Below are positions 38,111 through 50,739 of a DNA stretch of 64,000 nt, piece by piece. Under the pieces are notes generated by a model. It saw only the letters and a program-made list of their open reading frames with translations, did not search any database and was not told where the DNA came from. Where the stretch lies: contig OZ022584.1 of assembly GCA_963669155.1 (NCBI GenBank), forward strand, positions 4,223,724 through 4,287,723, read 5' to 3'. Position numbers and translations under genes: made by a program. Each line of letters begins with the position of its first letter. Position 1 is the stretch's first letter. This DNA is from Arbacia lixula. Taxonomy: Eukaryota; Echinodermata; Echinoidea; Arbacioida; Arbaciidae.

Positions 38111-41100
38111 CTTACACCTCTCTGCATTGATATATCAACCACCACCATCTTCCCTCCCCTTCCTAAAATGCACCCCAATACAATTATGATGAACGTGGTT
38201 TAATTTTTTTCTTTTAATTGAAATAGGTATTTATTTTAAATCAAAACATTTCATTCGTACATTTTTGCTCTGACGAAATACCATTTTCATTTGAAACACA
38301 TTAATCTTAATCTAAATGTTAATTTTTTTTTGGTAACTGATAAAATACTTCCCTTCCTTCTTTCTTCAGTGCTCCGTTAGTTTATACAAGAATCTTAATT
38401 TCATTTAAAAACATAAACCATAAGTTAACATATCTGTGATCTACACCAGACTCTTAAAGTAATAATTTTGTATATACTCCAAAAAGCAATAGCTAAAACA
38501 TTTCATGTGGTGGAAAGAACATTTCCATGATTTTGCACTTAATAATATATCTTGATTTGTATTGATATCATATGATAATGTATCAAAATTGACGAATGAA
38601 CAGAGTAAATATAATATATTTTATTACATCAGGAATAGAATGACAAAGAAACTAATACAACTCAACTGCAGCTAATGATTGTAATTTGTGTCACATATAT
38701 TACATAACGTATAATTAAATAGCTGAAATACAAACATGTTTAAATATGAGCTTTTTTTTTCCAACTCATTGTTCATCTGTGTCTGTCATATTGCTTTATA
38801 TTGCATTGTCATGTTATTTTGCTGGTGGATAGTAAATTTCCATGATTTTGGACTGAATAAAAGATCTTGTATCTATTTTTAATGTAGTATCATGATGTGA
38901 TGAAATCCTGTTATTATACTAATTGGTGTGGTAGTATAGGATTTACCGCTCAGTTTTGGCAGTTTTAAACTCAAAAACATTATATGAGATTCAAACTTTA
39001 TTTGGTGCGGACAATGTGAGTCGAAAGCTTTTTCATTTGACCTTTTCTCTATTGAAATGGTCGTTTTGGTGTTACGTTCCTACTAAATGTAGCGTAATTT
39101 GTAAATTAAAAAAAAACACTTGTCATGCAATCAAATCAATGGATATGCCTCACTTTTGATGGAGAGGCCAGAGCACCTAACTGTCCAGGATGGGGCAAAG
39201 AAACGGAAATAAAAAAAAATGAATTACAATTCGGCCGATATGCTGTATCGGCATTAATACGGGCGATACTTGAAACAGAAAGCGTCAGAATTGAGCGAGG
39301 AAACCTTTACTATGTATTGTATGGTACATACTTGTTTGTATGTGGTCTCCTTTATTTCTTACACAGGCTGCATGTTCTGTGTATAGGCCTTCAGTGATGT
39401 GCCATATTGCCTATTATCGAAATATATTGCAATTATACAATTATTTGCTTGTATTGTTTTGATGAAGAATACTAAGGTAGGCCAGAGAATTACAAAATAA
39501 TGTTTCCAAATGATTGATTTAGTGTAATTTAGATGACAACATGTTCTGTTTCAGCCCCCCCCCCCCCCCCCCCACCCCACCCCGTTCATCACAACCAAGC
39601 TAATCTATACATAAAACTTTTACGGTCAATATTTACAAGCAATCGAATAATGTCCTTTGGATCCGTCATTATGTTATCGTCTTCACTTTAGTACCAAACC
39701 ATGAACTAGTTTTGGAATCGCTGTGCATGTATGCACAGTGTTATTGTGACTCCAAGCTTTGATTAGCCCCATTTCAGAGATAGTGAGGTGGTATTGTATG
39801 TGTACCACATCATTAGAATGTTTCCACTGTTCATTTGGAGGTGTTTGAAAGGGGGAGGGCGCACTTAACACTGTGTATTGCAGCTAGATGTCATGTGGGT
39901 GTCTTCGGAGTGTACCTCTATGGCTCAACATTTTTCGCTGTGTCTTTCCCATGTCTGTTCAAGGATACACTTCATACATCCTTGGTCTATCGTTGAACAT
40001 CTGGTCACAATTCGCGTAGTCGACGTATGTTAAGGCCCTAAACCTCAAATTGCACCTAAACCGCAAATCGCCGCCTAAGCATGTAGAATAATGACCAAGG
40101 ACCGTGCGCGCGCGTATGATGTATGAACACAGAGGGCGGCAAACATAAATCGCAAGGATGGAGGTTGAAGAGTGAGGGACTGAGAACAAGGGCGCTCATC
40201 TCAATTTTATGAGACATGTAGTTGTTGGTATATGTATTTATTGATAAATTCATTCATTTTTTTTAATTTATTTATTAAAATATTTTACCAGGATGCTCAT
40301 TCAACATAAAGTAGGTCTCCCTTAGGACCCTATTATTATTACATTGTATTGTTCCTCTTGTTTGTTGGTTTGGGACTTTTGGTTATGGCGGGAGTTGGGC
40401 AACTTAGGCTGTGCATAGTGCTGTTTTTTGTATCCCTATAAATTTCCCCCTAGCACAATCTAACGCTTTTAGAACACCTTTCGGTTTAAACAAAGGAAGA
40501 GGGAAAGGGGAGAAATGAAAGGGGGAAATAAAGAAAGAATCCATTTAAACATTTTTAGAAATATTTAGTTTATTTCATTTTGAACTTGAATGCAAAATGT
40601 TACCACGTTAGTGAATCCATGTACTCATATTATTACAGTTATAGTCAGTAGCACGAAATAGTTGCAATGATATGATTTCAAATATAAAGTTCCTCAATCA
40701 TCATTAAAAGAAAACAAAAGAATACCCGCTAATTTAGCATTCTGTTGGAATGACAGCAATCGGTGGCCTACCTTGAGAGATTATTTTCACAATTGAGTGC
40801 CTGTCCTTTGAGAGCAGTAACGGCATGTCATCCAAAGTGATTAACTATCTAATAAGTGATTCATACTTCAAAGCTATATTCCATGATGAAAGTCACGACT
40901 CGCCCCAATTGCCTTATTTTATTTCTTATCAGCGGGAGAATACAAAAATGTTTTTTCTCTTTGATGATATTGACGGCATAATGTTTATGTGAACAGTTTA
41001 CTGATGATATTCAAGTTCAGAGAAATAAAAGCAAGTACACCTGTAGTAAAAGAATTGATGTGTTCTTCTCCTTTTACATCAATTTCCCTGTCCGACCCTT

Positions 41101-41180
41101 CACATTTACAATAACACATACATTCAATCACACATACATACACAAACACACAAACAGGTACACACTCAGACACACACACA
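38111..41180. other. AT-rich intergenic sequence with no recognised gene
   Basis: Contains a C-run at 39555-39573 and A/T-rich stretches. ORFs of up to 90 codons lack domains. CA-rich sequence lies at 41100-41185. Confidence 0.4.
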
Positions 41181-41499
41181 CCCAGTTTTTTTTTTATATG
41201 CTTTATTTGATTTCATTCACATAATGAAAGAAACAATTTCATTTTATGACATGGAATTACAAATCAATAAACGTAATATTTCTGTTGATTCTATAAACAC
41301 AATAAAACATGTTGTACCACTTGTATATAAATGCAATATATGTGCCATATTCTACTTGAATCATAATGCTTAAAGAAATGTATAATAGTAATGATAATAA
41401 AGCAATTCCATAATACAGAAGAATGAAATCTTTTCGGTTACCCCCCCCCCCCGAACTATCTACCCCACACAAAAAAAAACATGTAAGTCCACCCCCACC

Positions 41500-41590
41500 C
41501 TTACACACACATACACACTCACCTACATACTCACACACAAACACACACACACACACACACTCACCTAGACACACACATATACACACCATT
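41500..41590. repeat. CA-rich microsatellite in the LINE 3' UTR
   Basis: ACACAC and CTCACA repeats, with a nearby C-run at 41441-41451. Confidence 0.85.
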
Positions 41591-41621
41591 CTAACCCTAT
41601 GTGCTATTTCTTCTATTTCAT

Positions 41622-44600
41622 TCAAATTTGAACTGCAATGTTATCAGACCTCAATTTGTAAAGTTTCCCATTTCTGTAGGTGGATCTGCAATCTGCAGAG
41701 TTACCTGACAACCCCAAAAATATGTCTTGCCACTCCATGTTTCTTATTTCAACTAATTTAAAATGTTCAATAATATATTGCCATAACTGTTTGACCTTCG
41801 CACAATGTAGGAATAAGTGTGGATACGTTTCAGGTTCTTTATTACAAAAGGAGCATAAATTATCCCCCACAAATCCAAACTTCAGAAGATGTTACTTAGT
41901 GTACATAACACAATGCAGTAACTTGAATTGAAATTCTCTTTGTTTCCTGACAAGAGTGGTGCTCCTTGGTATAATAAAATAAACACTCATTTCTTTGCTT
42001 GTAAAATTAAAACTGTTCCGACCGTCCCTAATTTGCAAGCTATAGGACTCTTGTAAATCCTTGACGAAAACATTATAAATTTTCCTCGATTTTAAGCTCT
42101 GAGAGTTAGTTTCCTGTCCAGAAATATTCAAAATGATGGTAAAATTTAAAAGATCAACTTGCTGAAATTTGACCGATGATGAAACCTCCTTCCAGCTCAT
42201 TGGCATAGCATTGTAAATATCAAGTATCCTAAGTAGGCCACACCCTTCAATACCTAAGCTTTGAAAATGTGCCACAGGCTTTATTTGAACCTTATCTACA
42301 ATGTGATCTACATGGTAGATGCCTAAATTGTATAAATTATCGTCGAAAATCATTTTTCCATTAATGCATACTTTACTATTGTTGAATATTACTGGATTCA
42401 TAACTTCACCTGTAGTATTTCTAAATCTGTTCATGTCTTGCCAGGCTTTCAGAACTTCTAAATAAAATGGTGGGGATGTCAACTTTAATTTCGAAGACTC
42501 GTAATCACATGAGAAAATAAATCTTCCTCCGACAGATTGAAAACAATAATCAAAGTATCTTTTCCATCCAACATTCTTCTCTCCATATAATAAACGTTTC
42601 ACCCACATAATGCGTTGTGCTTTGACAAATAGCTTAAAGTTACTCATGTTTAGCCCACCGTACTCATAATTCTGACATATCATTTTTCTTTTTATTCGAT
42701 CCTTTCCACACCATAGAAATTCAAATGCAATCTTTTCCACTTCTTCATATACCCACTGAGGAACCACTATAAGTGATGAAACATAGATTAATTTTGACAA
42801 TGCATATGTCTTCAATAGATGTATTTTACCCATCAATGTCAAATCTCTTTCCTTCCACCACCCTAGAAGTCTTTTTATTTTACTTAATATCTCCTTAAAA
42901 TTCAGACTTTCCTTAACATTAAGATCTCTAGAAAAATAAACTCCCAAAATTTTCACTTCATTAACTAATTTCCCAAACAGACGCATTTCTGGTCTTTCAT
43001 ATTCCTTTCCCATCCACAAAAAGTTATTTTTTTCTTTATTTACTCTAAGACCACTGACCTTCCCAAATTCACCCAAAATATATTGTAATCTGTTAACAGA
43101 CTGCGCATCCGTCGCAAACAAAGAAATGTCATCTGCATACAATATTTGCCTGATTTCATATTCCCCCAAATTGATTCCGTGAATAGTGTTGTCTCTCCTG
43201 ACTGCCAATGCCAAAATTTCAATGGCCAACAAAAAAAGATAAGGTGAGAGAGGATCCCCCTGCCTCACACCTCGCTCAATATTAAAGTACCCGGTTGAGC
43301 GCCCCCCATTCATAACACAACTACTTATATCCACATATCCACATACAATATCTTGACCCACAAGCAAAAAGAATCACCAAAACCAAACAATTTCAAGATC
43401 TTAAACAAGAAATCATGAGAAACTGAATCAAATGCTTTTTCAAAATCCACCGTAACCAAATATCCATTTGTATGATTCAAAGAATGGAATAACATGTCAT
43501 CTATTAATCTTACAGCTTCCTGTCTTTAATGTATCCTACTTGATCGTAATGTACTATTTCACTAAGTACCTCTTTTATTCTCTTTGCTAAAACTTTAGAC
43601 AGTATCTTGTAATCGACATTTAGCAGTGTGATAGGTCTATAGTTTTGAATATATTTTGCATCTTTGCCCTTTTTCTCTAATAATGTGATTACACCTTGCT
43701 TTTGCGATGTTGCTAATTTCCCCCTCTCATATGATTCATTTCATGTTTCTACTAAAGTGTCTCCCAGGACTGGCCAAAAAGTCGCATAGAATTCCACAGT
43801 AAAACCATCATTTCCAGGAGACTTATTGAATTTCATATCTTTTAAAACATTTAAACATTCATTTCTATTTATTTTGCCCTCACAAAGATCCCTGTTCTCT
43901 TCACTTAGTTTTGGAATGTCTACAAGAAAAGACGAACATTTATCATCCACTACTTCATCAATAGCATACAATTTTTCATAGAAAGATCTAATGATCTTCA
44001 ATATTTCTTTTGTATCCTCTGTTAATAGTTTCTCTTGATTATAAAGTTCTCTTACCACACTGTTCTTTTTATTAGATTTTAACAATTGTTCAAAATATTG
44101 TGTTTTCTGTTCACCTTCCTCAAACCACTCCGTTCTCGATCTAATTCTCAAACCTTGTCTAGAATAGTCATAAAGCTTTTTTAACAATGATTTTTTTCTC
44201 CTCAATTTTTTCCAGTATGGATTTATGGGGTGTCAGCAATAGCTCATTTTCTAGGTCACAAATTTCTGTCTCTAAATTATTGATCTCATTTCTTCTTTTC
44301 TTTGCCTTTTCCTTTGAATAATTAATAATATATGCCCTCATTTTTATCTTAAGGAAATCCCACAAAACTAATTTGGCAGATATTTTAGGCATCCACTCTT
44401 CCTTTAATTCCTTGCTTTTGGCAGTGAACTTACTCACAAATTCCTTATCTGCTCACAAACTGTTATTGAATTTCCAATATGATTTGCCAAAGTGGAATGT
44501 CTCTGCTAAGTGCTTAATTTGTAACATAATACCAGAATGATCTGGTGTAATTGATGTCAAAAGTTCACACTTATTAATGAATTTTTGTAAACTAGAAGAA

Positions 44601-45250
44601 CCAAACCAATAATCTAATCGGGTTTGTATAATCGGAGATTTTTGTCTAAATGTAAACTGTTTCTTATTTGGATTGATTTTCCTCCAAACATCCACTAGAT
44701 CATATCTATCAAGAAAATCTTCAAATTTTTCATTAAATCTTGTTTTAGCAATATTCTTTGGCCCTGCATAATCTAAACTTCCATTCATGATCAAATTAAA
44801 ATCTCCTCCCAAAAGAAGTGACTGACCTGGGTCATAAAGTGTGGAAACAGAGGTATCAATCTTCTCTAAAAATTCAAGCTGATGTTTTTCTTTATCCCTT
44901 GTAGGAAAATAACAATTTCCTAACAATAACTTAATCCCATGTAATTCCCCTTTAAATATGATAAATCTCCCTTCCTCTTCAGTTACAACATTATCAAGAT
45001 TCAAAGATAAGTCTGAAGAAATCAAAATTAAAACACACTTACTATGGTTTGAACCATGACTAAACAACATCGGACTATGCCATTCTAATTTCCATCTGTC
45101 CTCTACTTCTGGTGTACTGTAGGTTTCTTGTAAAAAAACGATATCACCTTTTTTACTTTTACACCATTCAAAAATGCTTTTTCTTTTCACATTATCTCTT
45201 ATCCCTCTAACATTTAACGAAAGCAGATTGAAATTTGACCTTCTATTCAT
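41622..45250 (-). pseudogene. L1/Tx1-like ORF2 protein remnant
   Basis: Pieces in order: 45250-44453 endonuclease (NLLSLNVRGIRDN, FLQETYST, LLGGDFNLIMNG, ITPDHSG); a TGA near 44450; 44437-44168 linker; 44205-43741 with LKDMKFNKSPGNDGFTVEFY; another TGA; 43740-43370 with QNYRPITLLNVDYKILSK and VTVDFEKAFDSVSHDF after a shift; 43367-41892 with GVRQGDPLSPYLFLLAIE and ILYADDISLFA; 41870-41622 with CSFCNKEPETYPHLFLHC (CCHC). About five lesions are visible. All domains of an L1-type ORF2 survive. Confidence 0.85.
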
Positions 45251-45259
45251 TTATCTGAT

Positions 45260-46160
45260 ACAAGGTTTACAAATGCATACCAGGTTTTTACACAAGTTCG
45301 ATTGCGAGCAGAAAGCAGAACCATCCAACCTACATCTAGTCCCCATTGTACAAACATTCCATACACACATCGTACACATCGTACACCAAATCCAACCACA
45401 TACCTCAAACACGCCCTATCCATAACCTATCCCAACACAGCTGGAAAATTAACAATAAAATAAATAATAAATTCTTGAATGTGGAAGTCGGCCAAGTCAG
45501 CCAATTACCCTGACCTGGAATTATTATAGATTTTTTTTTGCTTGGATGATATAATTGTTATTAAAACATCATAAGATTGACCTTGTATAAAAGTAAACAT
45601 GTAAAACCAAAACACATACACATCAAAGATTTAAACGTGACAAAAAAAAAAGTGAAATGTGAACCAAACAATTCTAACTTCTCTTAAGTTAAAAACAAAC
45701 CAAGTTGTACCATGTTTAAATAAAGCCAGTGAAGCACTAAATGAATTCTCACAAGTATCAAAATCTGTCATTCCTAGCTATTTTTTATGCATATTTTTTT
45801 CCTTCTGAGTTATTATATCAAATTATTAAAAGAAAGCTATACCTCATATTCTCAACTACATCTAAAACAATCTGAAATAGATAACACTTCAGGAGTTATA
45901 AAGAATGGAACCCAGCTCTGCACTTGAAACTTTCTTACGTCCTTGCCTTTTTTTGTTATTCTTCCCGAGGCTTTTATCCTTCAAATCTTATGTAACAGTT
46001 ACAAATAAACTGTATTGGCTGACCTGGAGCTGTCTACAAAAGTGGTACTAATGAATGCTATACAAATTCTACAAGGCGCGCTTCCACCAAATGAAAGAAA
46101 AAAACACACACACACAAAATGTTACACCTCCAGGTGTGTCTTAAAATGCAAGAATTCGTG
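45260..46160. other. Leader between tandem repeats and LINE ORF2
   Basis: AT-rich with no ORF of note. An ORF1 would be expected here in an L1-type element but is not recognisable. Confidence 0.45.
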
Positions 46161-46164
46161 ACCC

Positions 46165-47830
46165 TGGCGGCAAACAAAAAATTTGCCAACCTTCATATCA
46201 CGTACCACAATAACAAATGTCAGTCTTTATGAAAGCTATTGCATATTCCATTGTCTTATCATAGAAACGCTTCCAACCCCTAGAACACTCACTGTCTTAA
46301 GTACTACCAGGTGTAAGAAGCGTCATTTAAACAAAACTATGAATAAACCAGCTAACACAACAGCTTACACCAATCAAATTATGGATGTCTCTTCCTTTGC
46401 ACCTGGGAAAGAAGATACTAGCCTAAACAAAACACACCCCAGACGTCTAGTGCCCAAGTTACATAAATTGGTCATTGAAAACCCAAAAAAAAATTGCTTA
46501 TGAAAGTATAAATAATACAATACCCCTATTTCTCCAAAGGTTTAACAATCCAAAGTGATTGAAGACAGGAAGAATCGCCATGTATTCAAAATCTATCCAA
46601 AACACATTGAGATAAGGATGACACAAATCAGCTTCTTATTAGAATAATACATCAGCATCCTACTCGTACAAAACAAAAAGAGGAAAGTATGCATAGAATT
46701 CAAAGTACACTACTTAGCATATGGAATAGAATGTGCATGGAATTCAAAGGTACACAGCTTAGCCTGTGGTATAGAATAACAATTTGACTGGCGGCAAACA
46801 ACAATTTGCCACCCTTCATATTGCGTACCACAATAACAAATTTCAGTTTCTATGAAAGCTATTGCATATTCCGTTGTCTTCTCATAGAAACCCTTCCAGC
46901 CCCTAGAACACTGGCTCGGGTCTAAAGTACTACCAGGTGTAAGAAGCGTCATTTTGAGCAAAACTATGAATAAACCAGCTTACACAACATAGCCATCAAA
47001 TTATGGACATCTCTTCCTTTGCTCCTTGGAAAGAAGCTACTACCCTAAACAGAAACAAAAAACAACAAAAAAAAAACACCCCAGGGATCTAGTTCCCAAG
47101 TTACATAAATTAGTCATTGAAAACCCTACAAAATATTTCCATATGAAAGTGTAAATAATACAATGCCCCTTTTTCTCCAAAGGTTCAACAATTCACAGTG
47201 ATTGTTTAATCGCCATGTATTCAAATTCCATCCAAAACACATTGAGATAAGGAAGACTACAAATCAGCTTCTTATTAGAATAATACATCAGCATCCTACT
47301 CAGACAAAACAAAAAAAGGAAAGTATGCATAGAATTCAAAGTACACTACTTAGCATATGGAATAGAATGTGCATAGAATTCAAAGGTACACAGCTTAGCC
47401 TGTGGTATAGAATAACAATTTGACTGGCGGCAAACAGCAATTTGCCACCCTTCATATTACGTACCACAATAACAAATTTCAGTTTCTATGAAGGCTATTG
47501 CATATTCCGTTGTCTTCTAGAAACCCTTCCAACGCCTAGACCACTGGCTCGGGTCTAAAGTACTACCAGGTGTAAGAAGCGTCATTTTGAGCAAAACTAT
47601 GAATAAACCAGCTTACACAACATAGCCATCAAATTATGGACATCTCTTCCTTTGCTCCTTGGAAAGAAGCTACTACCCTAAACAACAACAACAACAACAA
47701 CAAAACACCTCTGGCATCTTAGTTCCCAAGTTACATAAATTAGTCATTGAAAACCCTACAAAATATTTGCATATGAAAGAATTCAAAAGTGCACTACTTA
47801 GCATTTGGTGTAGAATAACAATTTGATTTT
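46165..47830 (-). repeat. Tandem array of about 630-bp units (2.6 copies)
   Basis: TGGCGGCAAACA starts at 46165, 46789 and 47425 (periods 624 and 636). Each unit has TTTGCCACCCTTCATAT, GTACCACAATAACAAAT, CTACCAGGTGTAAGAAGCGT and CAAAACTATGAATAAACCAG. The third unit breaks off at about 47830. The array lies upstream of the L1/Tx1-like ORF2 in its own orientation, like promoter monomers of some L1 elements. Confidence 0.8.
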
Positions 47831-48233
47831 AGAAGCTTCCCATACCATCACCTCTGCCTAATTAAACTTGTAGTCTCCTTTCAAACCTTTCAATGTGTGT
47901 GTGTGAAGGCTGCCGATGTTTTTGAACATAGTTGAACATAGTAATTCTCCTCCCAGATACAGAACTTTCAATGCAGAATGCCAGGGAATTATATGAAAAT
48001 CGTAAAATAAACTCGTGTAAAGAAACCTGCTTTAAGTATGTCCTGTGCAAGCTTCAAGTTCTTGTTAATAAAGAACTAAATACTTAATTTGGAGAAGATT
48101 CAGGATACTAAAGCGACTCAAGATACTAAACAGTGAAAGTAAATATAGAATGGACACATGGTATAACATATTTATACATGCTGTAGTTGTTTTGCAGTAG
48201 GCCTACCAGTGTGGAAATTTCAAATAAATTTTA

Positions 48234-48267
<34 letters not shown>

Positions 48268-48630
48268 ACATCATTTAGACAAAGAATTAGACAACCAGAA
48301 GATGGAAACGACAAACATATTATAATAGGAATTATTGTGACCGAAGTGGCCAACCATAATTTGGTCTGGCTAGCAACTGCGGGTCGAAAGGTGCATGCTT
48401 GTGAATTGATATACTGTGTATGTGCTGGGGGTGGAGAACGGCGGGAATTATAACTTGATAAACAGAGTCGATTCCCTATCAATTGGCACAGCCATCTCGA
48501 TACCAGATATTGCATAATACGATGATAACAGCGACTTTTTTCGGTAATTTTCCTGTGATTATACTGTGCGTCTGTGAACAAAATACTGTACGTCAGATAC
48601 AGTAGGTGAGCGGAGCTGTCTTGTGTCTTG
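47831..48630. other. No gene; (CA)n microsatellite at 48235-48264
   Basis: No domain-bearing ORF. TTGTGTCTTGTAG (AG at 48632-48633) just after this stretch could be a splice acceptor for the next exon. Confidence 0.45.
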
Positions 48631-48670
48631 TAGAAATCGAGCTAGCACTCGGGGCTGCTGTCGGGCGGCA

Positions 48671-48830
48671 ATGGGGGCGTCGATGAGACAGCGACTCGAT
48701 GCTCATTGGGGCTGGGTCGTCGTGGTTGCAGTCTTCCTCCTCTTTACAGTGATGTTCGGTATCATGTATTCATACGGGCTACTTTTTGTAGAGTTCCAGA
48801 AGGAGTTTGGAAGCAGTGCTTTGAGTACAG
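48671..48830 (+). CDS. Orphan paralogous MCT first exon
   Basis: Reads MGASMRQRLDAHWGWVVVVA, then VFLLFTVMFGIMYSYGLLF, then VEFQKEFGSSALSTG, and ends at donor GTGAGA. Same length (160 nt) and phase as exon 1 of the MCT genes, but clearly diverged. The ATG context is good (G at -3 and at +4). No matching exon 2 lies before the next exon 1 at 52632. It could be an alternative first exon of gene 2, spliced to 54538, or the only survivor of another paralogue. Confidence 0.7.
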
Positions 48831-48867
48831 GTGAGAGCAATCATATCGGGTTTTCTATCGGGCATGC

Positions 48868-49985
48868 AAAGCTAGTTATAGTCCTGTACAATTGAAGCAA
48901 GTTGGTGTTCTTCCTGTCACATGCATTCTATGTCGTCTCTATATATAGGAGGCATATCTGATATCGAATTATCTACCTTTAAAGACAAACACTTGTTTTG
49001 TGTTTCATAAGAAAACAACGTTCCAGCGTGACTGATCTAAACACAACAAAAAAAGTAAGTCCCCCCCCCCCATCCAAGCAAGCTAATTATAGTCCTGTAC
49101 AAGTTGAAGCAAGTCGTCACATGCATTCAATGTCGTATATTGAATCAGGGATGTGTTAGGAAAGGATATGAAACAACATTCTTTCTTTGAGCCCATGCGT
49201 GGCACCGCCGAAAAATTGCGTGGTCTCAGCATGTGCTTTTCACGTGTTTTAACAATAACGAACACGATTGCCTAGCAACGGTTTCTCAGAGAGAACAAAA
49301 GAAATGTAGAGTCTTATTTCGCTTGTCCACTTCTGTTGGATTGCATCAATACTTTTGTGAGGAAAAGAGATATCAGCGAACAAAAATTAACAGTTTTTTA
49401 AAGTAAAATATCTCATTTGCACGCAAATTCACGCAAACTCTGTTAATGAAAGTAAGCAGCTTAATATATGATTTTGATAATGATTGAATCCGACATTTCC
49501 GGAAATCTCCGGAAAGTGAAGAAATTTGTTAATTATGTAAGTAAGAATATTATCTTATATCTCCGTTTGTGCATCATTCAACAATTATTTAGAAGAAAAA
49601 CGAATACAGGATCTTTAGAGGTGTTGCCCCTTAACTTTCTTGAAAATTGCAAAAAAATGTGATAAGAAACACAGCTTCGAGAAACAAAACAGGCAATTAA
49701 AGATACTGCTTTCCAAGTTGACGATAGCAAAATGACGGTGCCGCGCATGGGACTTCAAAGCATTGCAGTGATTGTGGAATGCTTTTGACATTCATTAGCA
49801 CGCTTTAGTATCCATACAGATGTTTGAATATATTATGGTTGAGTTGTCCCTCCTTCCTAACACATCCCTGATTGAATTATCTACCTTTAAAGAAAAACAC
49901 TTGTTTGTGTTTCATAGGAAAACAACGTCCTCCTAAACACAACAAAAAAAGTAAGTCCCCTCCCCCCCCCCCCACCACACCTAAG
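48868..49985 (+). repeat. Tandem duplication of about 210 bp, second unit carrying a hAT-like insertion
   Basis: Unit 1 (48868-49080) has AGTTATAGTCCTGTACAA, ACATGCATTC, GAATTATCTACCTTTAAAG and AACACAACAAAAAAAGTAAG. Unit 2 starts at 49083 with the same strings and is split after TATATTGAAT (49145) by the 725-bp element, resuming at 49871. Confidence 0.8.
49146..49870 (+). mobile_element. Non-autonomous hAT-like element, 725 bp
   Basis: Ends CAGGGATGTGTTAGGAA and, reverse-complemented, CAGGGATGTGTTAGGAAGGA. Flanked by exact ATTGAAT heptamers (49139-49145, 49871-49877). The interior matches 3798-4493 in opposite orientation. The empty-site sequence is visible in the first tandem unit (near 48969), which proves the insertion boundaries. 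No transposase. Confidence 0.85.
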
Positions 49986-50720
49986 GAAAATAGCATAACT
50001 TTTTATCGAAGAGGTTTTGGGCAATATAATTTGGCAGGATTGTTTCTTAACTTATTGACTAACTTCTGTGCGAAAATCACATTAATTCAATGAGTCATGC
50101 ATGAGTGGGCACATTTTAAAGGCAGAAATGTCATTTTTCAAAAGTCACAAGGGTAATTGTTAATGCCGTTTTAACAGTACATTTTGGCATTTTTTGTGCG
50201 ATTTTTAAAGTGCATTCACTCAACCATGACACGAAAATAAATTCTTATGTTTACATAAGAGGTCATGTTACATTTTTGTCAAAATATGCAGATTATTATT
50301 TTTTTCATTAAAATAATGCGTTTTTAAAAGTTTTAAACTCAAGAGGGATGCGTATTTGTTAAACGGTGCTCATTCAACTAGAACAATGGGTTAATTGTCG
50401 GGATAGGTGTCAGTGCATCGAGAGATGGATAATAAACATTAAAATTACATAAATTATGCACCAGAAATGGAATTCATCAAAAAATTCCTATGACAGATTC
50501 CCAAAAGTACCCTTGTGGCTTTTGAAAAGTGACACTTTGCTTTTGAAATGTGCCCACTCATGCATGACTAATTTGATTAATGTGTCTTTCACACATAAGT
50601 TATTCAATAAGTTAAGAAACAATCCTGCCAAATTATTGTGCCCAAAACATCACTGATAAAAAGTTGTGCTATTTTGCTTAGGGGGGGGGGGGGGGGGGGG
50701 CAGGTCCTACTTTTTTCTTG
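49945..50720. mobile_element. Fold-back element, full copy upstream of MCT gene 2
   Basis: Left arm AAAGTAAGTCCCC, a C-run, TAGCATAACTTTTTATCG, GGCAGGATTGTTTC. Right arm ends AAAAAGTTGTGCTATTTTGC, a G-run, CCTACTTTTTT. The interior has GGGATAGGTGTCAGTGC. Closest relative in the window is 17305-17983. Confidence 0.75.
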
Positions 50721-50739
50721 TGTTTATATTCTGTATTCG

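Larger units (their letters stand above)
41186..47830 (-). mobile_element. L1/Tx1-like LINE with 5' tandem repeats and 3' poly-A
   Basis: On the minus strand the order is: tandem repeats of about 630 bp (47830-46165), a leader without ORF (46160-45260), endonuclease, RT and C-terminal knuckle (45250-41622), a 3' UTR with CA-rich sequence, an AATAAA (41207-41202) and a poly-A run (41195-41186). Poly-A tail, APE endonuclease and protein motifs place it in the L1/Tx1 group. No ORF1 is recognised. Multiple stops and frameshifts show it is dead. I did not identify a target-site duplication. Confidence 0.8.

Noticed and set aside
46165..47830. CRISPR-like or satellite interpretation of the repeats
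   Set aside because: Units are about 630 bp, contiguous, and eukaryotic in context. They are LINE-associated tandem repeats, not spaced short repeats.
48231..48581. 116-codon minus-strand ORF
   Set aside because: Driven by a CA/TG microsatellite. No domain.
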